The notes beneath the pieces are model-generated. The model was not told the origin of the DNA, made no database searches, and saw only the letters and a list, made by a program, of their open reading frames with translations. 9,194 nt of DNA from Flavobacterium sp. (lineage in GTDB: Bacteria > Bacteroidota > Bacteroidia > Flavobacteriales > Flavobacteriaceae), in NCBI GenBank assembly GCA_024642295.1, contig JAHEBK010000049.1, forward strand, positions 1 through 9,194. The letters run 5' to 3'. Numbering within the stretch: position 1 is the stretch's first letter; every line of letters begins with the position of its first letter. Both the position numbers and the translations under genes were made by a program. Positions 1-5,961 of the stretch are shown here, in pieces.

Positions 1-676
1 ACAACAATCCAAAACCTAGGAATCTCCAATGTTGACTTTTGCTTTCAAAACGCAATTGTAATCCAACAGATGTTAGTGCTAAAGGAGCCATCACACTGCC
101 CAAGCCTTTTAAAACCATTTGGAATCCATTATTTAATTCTATTGAAAACACATTCAAGAAACATGCAACAATAAAAAAAACAAAAGGTGGGAACTTAAAC
201 ATTCTAACCAACATTTGAATAGGTTTCAAATTATCTTTTGAAAAATAAGTTGCTATAAAAATCCCCAAGGTTGATAGCACGACAACCGTACCAGGCTGAT
301 CAAATAAAATAGCCATTTTTAATCCTTGTTCGCCATAAAGAGCACTAATAATTGGATACCCTAAAAAAGAAGTATTTCCTAGTCCCCCGGTAAGCACTAA
401 ACAACCAATTAATTTATTAGACCATCCCCATTTTTTTCCTAAAAAATAAAACACTGCAAAAGCAACAACAAAACCAACCCATGCTCCTCCAATGGGGTAT
501 AATAATTCATTACTCCATTCTAGCTTTGGAATATAATACAAAACAATAGCGGGTAAACAAATGGTTACCACAATTTTATTAAGTATTTTATAAGTATCTG
601 CTATAGGAAACCTTCTTATATTTTGCAATACAATTCCTAACAGTAAAAAAGCAAAAATGATACTAATATTAATCAT
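1..676 (-). CDS. AEC family (auxin efflux carrier-like) permease, partial, 3' end outside window
   Basis: This inner-membrane transporter is read on the minus strand from ATG at 674-676 to the left edge with no stop, giving 225 codons of an open gene (family members are usually about 300 aa). The protein begins MINISIIFAFLLLGIVLQNI. Hydrophobic segments lie at about residues 2-18, 32-50, 59-79, 89-113, 121-144, 163-178 and 189-207, as expected for a permease of roughly ten helices cut short. The central GGLGNTSFLGYPI (98-110) and FDQPG (125-129) resemble the conserved core helices of the AEC family, whose members export or import small organic anions. The substrate cannot be told from sequence. 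No Shine-Dalgarno is visible, only an A/T-rich leader. The gene follows pyrD in the same direction, but a terminator lies between them, so it probably has its own promoter. The family call is by recognition of the pattern, not by a search. Confidence 0.85.
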   Translation of the reverse strand, partial: MINISIIFAFLLLGIVLQNIRRFPIADTYKILNKIVVTICLPAIVLYYIPKLEWSNELLYPIGGAWVGFVVAFAVFYFLGKKWGWSNKLIGCLVLTGGLGNTSFLGYPIISALYGEQGLKMAILFDQPGTVVVLSTLGIFIATYFSKDNLKPIQMLVRMFKFPPFVFFIVACFLNVFSIELNNGFQMVLKGLGSVMAPLALTSVGLQLRFESKSQHWRFLGFGLL

Positions 677-711
677 AAAATATAATTTAAAAACAAAATA
701 GAAAACATTCT

Positions 712-748
712 AAAAAAAAAGTGTAATTCATACAAAAACGAATCACAC
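712..748 (-). terminator. Factor-independent terminator of pyrD
   Basis: Read on the minus strand, GTGTGATTC (748-740) pairs with GAATTACAC (729-721) with one G-T wobble, around a 10-nt loop. It is followed at once by a run of nine T (720-712). The hairpin begins 33 bases after the pyrD stop codon and 36 bases before the AEC permease start, so it should end pyrD transcripts and uncouple the two genes. Confidence 0.75.
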
Positions 749-781
749 CTTCATATTATTAGTTTAAAGTTTGACACTACA

Positions 782-1801
782 TCATTTATTTGCCAAAATC
801 TTTTTATTGATTGCTTTTACCAATGCTGGTCCTTCGTAAATGAAACCAGTATACAATTGTACTAAACTCGCTCCTGCTTCTAGTTTTTCGATAGCATCTT
901 CGGCAGTATGAATTCCACCTACACCAATGATAGGAAACGATTTATTACTTTTTTGAGATAAAAAACGAATCACTTCAGTAGAACGCTTGGTTAATGGTTT
1001 TCCTGACAACCCACCCATTTCGATTTTGTTCTCTGATTGTAGACCTTCTCTTGAAATAGTGGTATTGGTCGCGATAACACCCGCAATCTTAGTTTCGTTT
1101 ACAATATCAATAATATCCAGCAATTGCTCATCTGTCAAATCGGGAGCAATTTTTAACAAAATTGGTTTTTGCTTTGGCTTAGCCAAATTCTTATTTTGAA
1201 GCGTTTGCAACAATTGTGTCAAAGGTTCTTTATCTTGTAACGCACGTAAATTAGGGGTATTGGGTGAACTCACATTCACTACAAAATAATCCACATAATC
1301 ATATAAAGCATCAAAACATATTTCGTAATCCGAAGTTGCATCCTCATTTGGTGTTAGCTTATTTTTTCCAATATTTCCTCCAATAAGAACATCAGTATTT
1401 GATTTCAATCGTTCTACTGCTTCTTGAACACCACCGTTATTAAACCCCATTCGGTTAATAATAGCCGAATCTGCTTTCAAACGAAACAAACGTTTTTTTG
1501 GATTTCCCTCTTGCCCTTTTGGAGTCAAAGTTCCTATTTCAATGAAACCAAAACCAAAATTGGACAACTCCTTGTATAACTTTGCATCCTTATCAAAACC
1601 AGCGGCTAAGCCCACTGGATTTTTGAACTTTAAGCCAAAAACTTCTGTTTCTAAACGTTTATCATTTACTAGATAAAGAGACTTGTACAAACTACTAAAA
1701 CCAGGTATTCTGGAAGTAAAACGAACCAGAGAAAAAGTAAAATAATGTACTTTCTCTGGATCAAAACAAAACAATAAGGGACGCAACAGTAACTTATACA
1801 T
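782..1801 (-). CDS. pyrD: Dihydroorotate dehydrogenase (quinone), class 2
   Basis: PyrD oxidises dihydroorotate to orotate in pyrimidine synthesis and passes electrons through FMN to membrane quinone. From the chosen start the protein is 339 aa, normal for class 2. Residues 1-40 form the N-terminal extension that docks on the membrane ([20 protein letters not shown]). The FMN-barrel follows: [12 protein letters not shown] (61-72), [14 protein letters not shown] (88-101), NRMGFNN (116-122), [11 protein letters not shown] (176-186) with the class 2 catalytic serine at Ser179, LKIAPD (216-221), ATNTT (244-248), GGLSGKPL (263-270) and the phosphate-binding GVGGI (293-297) and YTGF (317-320). A longer reading starts at 1834, but its first 11 residues ([11 protein letters not shown]) are not family-like and would overlap the promoter element at 1823-1830, so ATG 1801 is preferred. 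The gene stands alone, with its own terminator. Confidence 0.96.
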   Translation of the reverse strand: MYKLLLRPLLFCFDPEKVHYFTFSLVRFTSRIPGFSSLYKSLYLVNDKRLETEVFGLKFKNPVGLAAGFDKDAKLYKELSNFGFGFIEIGTLTPKGQEGNPKKRLFRLKADSAIINRMGFNNGGVQEAVERLKSNTDVLIGGNIGKNKLTPNEDATSDYEICFDALYDYVDYFVVNVSSPNTPNLRALQDKEPLTQLLQTLQNKNLAKPKQKPILLKIAPDLTDEQLLDIIDIVNETKIAGVIATNTTISREGLQSENKIEMGGLSGKPLTKRSTEVIRFLSQKSNKSFPIIGVGGIHTAEDAIEKLEAGASLVQLYTGFIYEGPALVKAINKKILANK

Positions 1802-1822
1802 AAATGTGTTTTTTAAGTGGTG

Positions 1823-1830
1823 CAAAAATA
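1823..1830 (-). promoter_or_regulatory. Candidate pyrD -7 promoter element
   Basis: On the minus strand TATTTTTG exactly fits the Bacteroidota -7 consensus TAnnTTTG and lies 21 bases before the preferred pyrD ATG at 1801. No good TTG element is seen 17-23 bases further upstream, so the promoter call rests on the -7 element alone. The transcript would start near 1816, leaving a leader of about 15 nt. Confidence 0.5.
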
Positions 1831-1861
1831 GCACTATATAGCCGAATAAGAAATAATTGGT

Positions 1862-1871
1862 GCCTATTTTT
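1862..1871. repeat. Left 10-bp target-site duplication of the MITE
   Basis: GCCTATTTTT directly abuts the left terminal repeat and is identical to 2052-2061, which directly abuts the right terminal repeat. Confidence 0.8.
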
Positions 1872-2051
1872 CAGGGCAAACGCATGAGTTTTAATAAATT
1901 TAAAAGTTGACACGAATTTAACGAATTTGCATCTTGTAAAATTTCACGAACTCAAAATATAATGAAAAATTAGTGCAATTAGATTTTTAAATCGCTAGAA
2001 TTTGTGCAAAATAGTGTAATTCGTATCAGAAAAACTGGTGCTTTTGCCCTG
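1872..2051. mobile_element. 180-bp MITE-like non-autonomous transposable element
   Basis: The left end CAGGGCAAACGCATGAGTTT and the inverted right end CAGGGCAAAAGCACCAGTTT are the outer parts of 21-bp terminal inverted repeats that match at 18 of 21 positions, including the outermost 9. The element is flanked without gap by a perfect 10-bp direct repeat (GCCTATTTTT). The interior is AT-rich, has no coding capacity, and carries loosely inverted subterminal motifs such as CACGAATTTAAC on the left against TACGAATTACAC on the inverted right. Together these mark a miniature inverted-repeat transposable element moved by a transposase made elsewhere in the genome. A 10-bp duplication is typical of the IS4 group, but the parent is not identified here. 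It lies between divergent pyrD and the DUF1003 gene, about 70 bp from the pyrD start, so it may affect their upstream regions. Confidence 0.8.
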
Positions 2052-2061
2052 GCCTATTTTT
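2052..2061. repeat. Right 10-bp target-site duplication of the MITE
   Basis: GCCTATTTTT immediately follows the right terminal repeat TTTGCCCTG and is identical to 1862-1871. The perfect copy suggests a fairly recent insertion. Confidence 0.8.
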
Positions 2062-2148
2062 AAACTAATCAAATTTTATAAAATTTTTAGAATATTTGAA
2101 GTTCTTTTAAATCCAAACTTTCATTACTTTTAAACTAAAATCAACAAC

Positions 2149-2562
2149 ATGAATTTAAACATCTCTAAGAATTGGCATCAAAGACATCGCGAGAGCCTCA
2201 ATTATGGCGGACGTATCGCTGATATGGTCGCCAAAGGAATGGGTTCTTGGCGTTTTATCATCATCCAAACCATTTTTGTCATCGCTTGGATGGGACTCAA
2301 TATGGTCGCCTACGTTAAACATTGGGATGCTTATCCTTTTATTTTACTCAACCTCGTTTTTTCAACCCAAGCTGCTTATGCCGCTCCAATAATTATGATG
2401 GCGCAAAACCGCCAAAGCGAAAGAGATCGATTGCAAGCACAAGATGATTATAATACGAATAAAGAAGCTAAAATTGAGATAGAAGCTTTGGCAGCAAAAC
2501 TAAACGCTATTGAAGTTGAAAAACTAGATAAAATCCTTAAAATACTTGAAGAAATGAAGTAA
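2149..2562 (+). CDS. DUF1003 family small membrane protein
   Basis: A 137-aa protein with two membrane helices, at about residues 34-55 and 62-84, joined by a very short loop. An N-terminal cytoplasmic part (1-33) and a charged C-terminal tail (86-137) with heptad-like spacing probably form a helix or coiled coil. The segment FSTQAAYAAPIIMMAQNRQS (71-90), followed by ERDR, is the hallmark of the DUF1003 family, as is the early GxxxADxxAxxxGSWRFI pattern (21-37). No biochemical role is established for the family, and none is proposed here. The start ATG has no Shine-Dalgarno but an A-rich leader. TACTTTTA at 2125-2132 is a 7-of-8 match to the -7 consensus but lacks a properly spaced upstream element. 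The gene appears monocistronic and is divergent from pyrD across the MITE. Confidence 0.9.
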   Translation: MNLNISKNWHQRHRESLNYGGRIADMVAKGMGSWRFIIIQTIFVIAWMGLNMVAYVKHWDAYPFILLNLVFSTQAAYAAPIIMMAQNRQSERDRLQAQDDYNTNKEAKIEIEALAAKLNAIEVEKLDKILKILEEMK

Positions 2563-2633
2563 TTAGATTAATCGCAAAGGGTGCGAATATTTTTCGAAAA
2601 GTTCTCAAACTTTACTGTAGCTGGAGATTAAAA

Positions 2634-2698
2634 AGATTTTAATGAATAATGATGCGAATCCTTCTTGACATCTAATTCATTATTTAACATTAAAATCT
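2634..2698. repeat. Long imperfect inverted repeat / stem-loop
   Basis: AGATTTTAATG (2634-2644) pairs perfectly with CATTAAAATCT (2688-2698). The next bases AATAATGA (2645-2652) pair with TCATTATT (2677-2684) after a 3-base bulge, and GATG (2651-2654) can alternatively pair with CATC (2669-2672). No T-run follows on either strand, so it is not a standard terminator. It could stabilise the 3' end of the DUF1003 transcript or be a dispersed repeat. Confidence 0.5.
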
Positions 2699-2714
2699 AT
2701 GATTAACTATCTTA

Positions 2715-2761
2715 AGCAAAGCGACTTACCCACAAAGAAGAGCCTATGTATATCCTATGTG
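2715..2761. repeat. Degenerate flavobacterial-type intergenic repeat
   Basis: The tract contains GCAAAGCGAC, CACAAAG and a near-tandem 11-bp repeat, CCTATGTATAT followed by CCTATGTGTTT. It resembles the decayed AACTTTGTG/AGCAAAG-type repeats common between genes in Flavobacterium. The resemblance is from memory, and no second full copy is present in the window. Confidence 0.3.
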
Positions 2762-2831
2762 TTTTAAAAAAAACTCAGGATAAAATAACTAAAACCAAAA
2801 CGTTTTCAACCGTATTTAAGATCAATAAACC

Positions 2832-2839
2832 TATCTTTG
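2832..2839 (+). promoter_or_regulatory. Candidate pepT -7 promoter element
   Basis: TATCTTTG matches TAnnTTTG exactly and ends 22 bases before the pepT ATG. The nearest upstream T-rich element (TTTTC, 2803-2807) is 24 bases away, slightly beyond the usual 17-23. It implies a short leader of about 15 nt and monocistronic pepT expression. Confidence 0.5.
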
Positions 2840-2861
2840 TTTTTCATAAAAAACTCAATCT

Positions 2862-4112
2862 ATGCAACCTATTATAGACCGTTTCATTAGTTATGTAACG
2901 ATAGACACTGAATCAGACTCATCCTCAAAAACAACACCTAGTACTGCAAAACAATGGGATTTAGCTAACAAATTAGTTGAAGATTTAAAAACCATAGGTA
3001 TGCAAGATGTTACTATTGATGACAAAGCCTATATCATGGCAACTTTGCCTAGCAATGTGGAGCAAGAAGTACCTACCATCGGTTTTATTTCACATTTTGA
3101 CACTTCACCTGATTTCATAGGAGCCAATGTAAAACCTCAAGTTGTATCAAATTATGATGGTAAAGACATTGTCCTAAATGCAGAAAAAAACATCATTTTA
3201 TCACCAAGTTATTTCAAAGACTTATTACAATACAAAGGACAAACCTTAATCACTACTGATGGAACCACACTTTTGGGTGCTGATGACAAAGCTGGAATTA
3301 CAGAGATTGTTACTGCAATGGAATACCTCATCAATCATCCTGAAATCAAACACGGCAAAATCAGAGTAGGCTTTACCCCAGATGAAGAGATTGGACGTGG
3401 CGCACACCATTTTGACGTGGCTAAATTTGGAGTTGAATGGGCTTATACTATGGACGGAAGTCAAATAGGCGAGCTAGAATATGAAAATTTTAATGCAGCT
3501 GGAGCCAAAATCACTTTCAAAGGAAAAAGCGTTCATCCAGGTTACGCCAAAGGAAAAATGATTAATTCCATGTTGATTGCCAATGATTTTATCAATGCCT
3601 TACCTAAAGACGAAACGCCACAGGAGACCAAAGGTTACGAAGGTTTTTTTCATGTTCATCATTTGAATGGTAGTATCGAAGAAACCACTTTGGAATTAAT
3701 CATTAGAGACCACAGCAAGAAAAAATTCGAAAAAAGAAAAGCCTTAATCGAAAAAATAACTCGCAAAATCAATAAAAAATTTTCAAAACAGTTTGGAGAA
3801 GACATTGTTATTGCGGAGGTAAAAGACCAATATTACAACATGAAGGAAAAGGTAGTTCCTGTCAAACATATCGTTGATATTGCCGCCAAGGCCATGCGAG
3901 AAGTAAACGTAAAACCAATTATAAAACCCATTCGTGGAGGAACTGATGGTTGCCAACTTTCGTATATGGGATTGCCTTGTCCAAATATATTTGCTGGAGG
4001 ACATAACTTTCACGGAAAATACGAATACGTACCTGTAGAAAGCATGCTAAAAGCAGTAGAAGTGATTGTCAAAATTGCTGAACTAACAGCATCACCAGAT
4101 TATGGGCTTTAG
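2862..4112 (+). CDS. pepT: Peptidase T (tripeptide aminopeptidase), M20 family
   Basis: PepT is a cytoplasmic di-zinc aminopeptidase that removes the N-terminal residue from tripeptides in peptide salvage. The 416-aa length is close to the roughly 410 aa of well-studied homologues. Metal and catalytic residues are all in place: His78 and catalytic Asp80 in SHFDTSPDF (77-85), bridging Asp141 in LLGADDKAG (137-145), general base Glu175 and ligand Glu176 in [10 protein letters not shown] (171-180), Asp198 in YTMDGS (195-200), and His381 in [14 protein letters not shown] (378-391). The [16 protein letters not shown] stretch (221-236) is the start of the lid/dimerisation domain, and [11 protein letters not shown] (357-367) is a typical substrate-binding segment. 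N-terminal [17 protein letters not shown] is also typical of PepT. There are no frameshifts, and no partner gene is adjacent in the same unit. Confidence 0.97.
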   Translation: MQPIIDRFISYVTIDTESDSSSKTTPSTAKQWDLANKLVEDLKTIGMQDVTIDDKAYIMATLPSNVEQEVPTIGFISHFDTSPDFIGANVKPQVVSNYDGKDIVLNAEKNIILSPSYFKDLLQYKGQTLITTDGTTLLGADDKAGITEIVTAMEYLINHPEIKHGKIRVGFTPDEEIGRGAHHFDVAKFGVEWAYTMDGSQIGELEYENFNAAGAKITFKGKSVHPGYAKGKMINSMLIANDFINALPKDETPQETKGYEGFFHVHHLNGSIEETTLELIIRDHSKKKFEKRKALIEKITRKINKKFSKQFGEDIVIAEVKDQYYNMKEKVVPVKHIVDIAAKAMREVNVKPIIKPIRGGTDGCQLSYMGLPCPNIFAGGHNFHGKYEYVPVESMLKAVEVIVKIAELTASPDYGL

Positions 4113-4278
4113 TAATCAAAAATTACATTGAAAAATGAAGATATAAATCCCTAATTATAGATTACATTTAAAAAATCCACTTCCTCTTAAATTCCAATTG
4201 CAACAACAATGAAATCAATATAACTGGTTATAACCATATAGTTTTTAAATTTACTGGCATATAATGGTTAACGATTAT

Positions 4279-4343
4279 CAGGTTGAGCTTAGTCGAAACC
4301 TCGTTCTGGGGCAGTAAATAATCTCGACTTCGCTCGATTTGAC
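4279..4343. repeat. REP-like palindromic intergenic repeat
   Basis: The left arm CAGGTTGAGCTTAGTCGA (4279-4296) and right arm TCGACTTCGCTCGATTTGAC (4324-4343) are imperfect inverted copies separated by 27 bases. The GC-rich composition stands out from the AT-rich surroundings. The TTGAGC..AGTCGA / TCGACT..GCTC core is the form of a short palindromic repeat seen many times in Flavobacterium genomes; that wider distribution is from memory and is not shown in this window. Confidence 0.55.
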
Positions 4344-4424
4344 AAAATGCAAAACGGTAAATTTAATGACAAAATAGTATTACTTGTTTTAATTGATATT
4401 TTTTATACTTTTTAAAGTTTTATC

Positions 4425-4468
4425 CTTTTGTAATTCTTTCGAGATACTTTCGTGATACTTGTCAAAGA
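4425..4468 (+). promoter_or_regulatory. Tandem 11-bp direct repeats: candidate response-regulator operator
   Basis: Two abutting 11-mers, CTTTCGAGATA (4436-4446) and CTTTCGTGATA (4447-4457), match at 10 of 11 positions. In the same 11-base register a weaker unit precedes them (CTTTTGTAATT, 4425-4435, 8 of 11 to the second unit), and a much weaker one follows (CTTGTCAAAGA, 4458-4468). Direct repeats spaced one helical turn apart just upstream of a promoter are the usual binding arrangement of OmpR/PhoB-family activators. An OmpR-type regulator is encoded in this same cluster, at 5962-6663. Which regulator binds is an inference. Confidence 0.5.
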
Positions 4469-4474
4469 TATTTG
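4467..4474 (+). promoter_or_regulatory. Candidate promoter -7 element of the DM13 lipoprotein gene
   Basis: GATATTTG is a 7-of-8 match to TAnnTTTG, 36 bases before the ATG. There is no good TTG element at normal spacing. A weak core promoter preceded by direct repeats would fit activator-dependent transcription. TACTTTCG at 4445-4452 is an alternative that lies inside the repeats. Confidence 0.35.
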
Positions 4475-4510
4475 CAATAACAAAATTAATATCAATTAAA
4501 ACAAAAAATC

Positions 4511-4972
4511 ATGAAAAGAATTTTTATTGGAATTTTCGCATTAGCATTGACAACTATCACAACTGTTTCTTGTGATAAAGACACAGAAACAGTAACTGTA
4601 CAAGTTGACACAACAAGACCAGTAGGAGCTTTTACTGCTTCAAAAACAGGGACACTTACAGCCCAAAATGGAACACCAACTCAAGGAAAAATAGAAATTG
4701 GTAAAGACACAGAAAACAGCACTTTTGTACATTTAGGATCTGACTTTAAAACAGAATTAGGTACAGGTACTGCTACTGTTTATTTGTCAAAAACAGCTAC
4801 TTTCACTGCAAGTCCTGGTACAGGAAACCCAGACCTGAAATTAGTAGGTGTTGTGAGTGCAAACGGTGAAGCATATTATAAATTAAGTGGAGCTGCTCCT
4901 GCTGGATTAGACTATGTAATAATATGGTGTGGTTCTGCAAATATTCCTTTTGGAAACGGACTATTAAAATAA
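4511..4972 (+). CDS. DM13-domain lipoprotein
   Basis: A 153-aa secreted lipoprotein. MKRIFIGIFALALTTITTVS is a signal peptide ending at a lipobox-like TVSC, with the lipidated cysteine at Cys21. The acidic DKDTE that follows resembles the charged tags of surface-exposed lipoproteins in flavobacteria. After a short threonine-rich linker, residues about 38-152 resemble the DM13 domain: VGAF and SGTLT-like start (38-50), KIEIGKD..TFVHLGSDFKT (60-81), GTATVYLS (86-93), NPDLKLVG (106-113), ANGEAYYKL (117-125) and DYVIIWCGSANIPFGNG (134-150). Cys140 in the VIIWC motif is the cysteine conserved in DM13, a family suggested to have an electron-transfer or redox role; this has not been shown for this protein. 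It is the first gene of the likely sensory cluster, 66 bp before the barrel gene, with candidate operator repeats upstream and a hairpin downstream. Confidence 0.8.
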   Translation: MKRIFIGIFALALTTITTVSCDKDTETVTVQVDTTRPVGAFTASKTGTLTAQNGTPTQGKIEIGKDTENSTFVHLGSDFKTELGTGTATVYLSKTATFTASPGTGNPDLKLVGVVSANGEAYYKLSGAAPAGLDYVIIWCGSANIPFGNGLLK

Positions 4973-4993
4973 TTGGTTGAATTTTTCTTAAGT

Positions 4994-5027
4994 AGAAGGC
5001 ATTGATACTTTATCAATGTCTTTTGCT
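4994..5027 (+). terminator. Intra-cluster hairpin, attenuator-like terminator
   Basis: AGAAGGCATTGATA (4994-5007) and TATCAATGTCTTTT (5011-5024) form a 14-bp stem with two wobble pairs and a 3-base CTT loop, followed by GCTTTA. The 3' arm itself is T-rich and the run after it is short, so termination is probably partial. It lies 22 bases after the lipoprotein stop and ends just before the barrel gene, suiting higher expression of the lipoprotein than of the genes behind it. Confidence 0.5.
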
Positions 5028-5038
5028 TTAATAAAAAA

Positions 5039-5905
5039 ATGAAAAAAATGAAAAATCATATTTATATATTTCTGACATTATCTATATTCTTCTCTATCAA
5101 TACAAATGCACAAAGCGGCTGGACAAAAGCCAAAAATACGTATTTTCTAAAATTAGAATACAGCAGCTATAAATCGACCGATTTTAGGAATAATATTGGT
5201 ACGAGCTTAAAAACGAGTGAATTTTCACAAAACGCAACTTCAATCTATGCTGAATATGGGATTTCTGATCGTCTAACTGCTATTTCATCTATACCATTAT
5301 ACAAACAAAACAGTTATGAAACCACTAATAAAGTTAGTGGATTTGGAGACATAAGATTAGAATTAAAATATGCCTTGTTAAAAGATAAATTTCCTCTATC
5401 AATTGCTATTGCTCCTGAGATTCCTTCTGGTAAAAAAGATCTTTTTGCTGTAAATAAAAATAATCCTCTCGAAATAATTAATTTACCTACAGGTGATGGC
5501 GAATTTAATATTTGGACAACTCTAGCAGTATCACATTCTTTTTCACCCTTAAATTTATATGCGAGTGCTTACAGTGCATTTAATTATAGAACAAAATATA
5601 AAGAAAGAGATTTTCAAAATCAATACCAAGCTGGTGTCGAAGTTGGCTACAAATTTATTGATAAATTATGGGTAAATACAAAACTATCCATTCAAACTGG
5701 AATAGGGAAAAATCCGGAAATTGCTGATTTCATTAGAGGTGATGGAACAAGCTATACAGGTGTCTCTCTCGGAGGAATGTACGAAGTAGGAAAGCACTTT
5801 GGCATTACAGCACAGTATTTTAATTCAAATAGTGCGATAGTAAAAGCTAAAAATATTTATGCAAACAACATACTTTCATTTGGGATTGTATATCAAAAAA
5901 AATAA
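5039..5905 (+). CDS. Outer-membrane beta-barrel protein (MetA-phenol-degradation / transporter-like family)
   Basis: A 288-aa exported protein with a clear signal peptide: a lysine-rich start, the hydrophobic IYIFLTLSIFFSI, and probable cleavage after NTNA (24), leaving Gln25. The mature part is a series of alternating-residue strands rich in aromatics and glycine, for example TYFLKLEYSSYKS, TSIYAEYGISDRLTAISSIP, GFGDIRLELKYALL, PLSIAIAPEIPSG, LYASAYSAFNYRT, QAGVEVGYKFIDKLWVNTKL, GVSLGGMYEVGKHFGITAQY and a last strand ILSFGIVYQ. This is the pattern of a 10-14 strand barrel like those annotated as MetA-pathway or putative transporter outer-membrane proteins (for example SGFGDIRLELKYALLKD with a later PTGDGE). 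The ligand is unknown. A second ATG three codons in (5048) could be the real start; both give a working signal peptide. It sits between the lipoprotein and the two-component genes. Confidence 0.7.
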   Translation: MKKMKNHIYIFLTLSIFFSINTNAQSGWTKAKNTYFLKLEYSSYKSTDFRNNIGTSLKTSEFSQNATSIYAEYGISDRLTAISSIPLYKQNSYETTNKVSGFGDIRLELKYALLKDKFPLSIAIAPEIPSGKKDLFAVNKNNPLEIINLPTGDGEFNIWTTLAVSHSFSPLNLYASAYSAFNYRTKYKERDFQNQYQAGVEVGYKFIDKLWVNTKLSIQTGIGKNPEIADFIRGDGTSYTGVSLGGMYEVGKHFGITAQYFNSNSAIVKAKNIYANNILSFGIVYQKK

Positions 5906-5917
5906 ACACTACTTTTG
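5886..5917 (+). promoter_or_regulatory. Candidate promoter for the two-component genes
   Basis: TACTTTTG (5910-5917) matches TAnnTTTG exactly and is preceded by TTG (5886-5888) at a spacing of 21 bases, within the 17-23 typical of Flavobacterium. The upstream element lies in the last codons of the barrel gene. Transcription would start near 5923, giving a leader of about 40 nt for the response regulator. Confidence 0.55.
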
Positions 5918-5961
5918 AGACAAATCAAAATATTTACTAATTAGCACCAAAAAAATAGACT

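Larger units (their letters stand above)
2563..2861. other. Non-coding stretch between the DUF1003 gene and pepT
   Basis: About 300 bases without a credible gene. It holds a long imperfect stem-loop (2634-2698), a decayed repeat-like tract (about 2715-2761) and the pepT promoter element (2832-2839). The only ATG-led reading of note, 22 codons from 2699, coincides with the repeat-like tract and is not regarded as a gene. Confidence 0.6.
4113..4510. other. Non-coding stretch between pepT and the DM13 lipoprotein gene
   Basis: About 400 bases with no credible coding region in any frame. It contains a 10-bp perfect palindrome GGTTATAACC (4226-4235), a REP-like inverted repeat (4279-4343), tandem 11-bp direct repeats forming a candidate operator (4425-4468) and a promoter-like element (4467-4474). 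No clear terminator was found after pepT. Confidence 0.6.

Noticed and set aside
720..729. AGTGTAATTC shared between the pyrD terminator and the MITE interior (2013-2022), as a sign of common origin
   Set aside because: Ten matching bases in AT-rich DNA are weak evidence, and the surrounding bases diverge quickly.
2699..2767. Short ATG-led reading of 22 codons between the DUF1003 gene and pepT
   Set aside because: It coincides with a decayed repeat-like tract, has no recognisable motif and lacks a promoter element at a suitable distance.
4226..4270. Palindrome GGTTATAACC and an adjacent weak inverted repeat (TAACCATATA / TATAATGGTTA) as an operator
   Set aside because: It is far from any promoter-like element (over 190 bases before the next element) and AT-rich chance palindromes are frequent here; only the palindrome is noted in the stretch description.
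4264..4317. Short reading of 17 codons from ATG across the left arm of the REP-like repeat
   Set aside because: Too short, and formed by the repeat itself, with no supporting signal.
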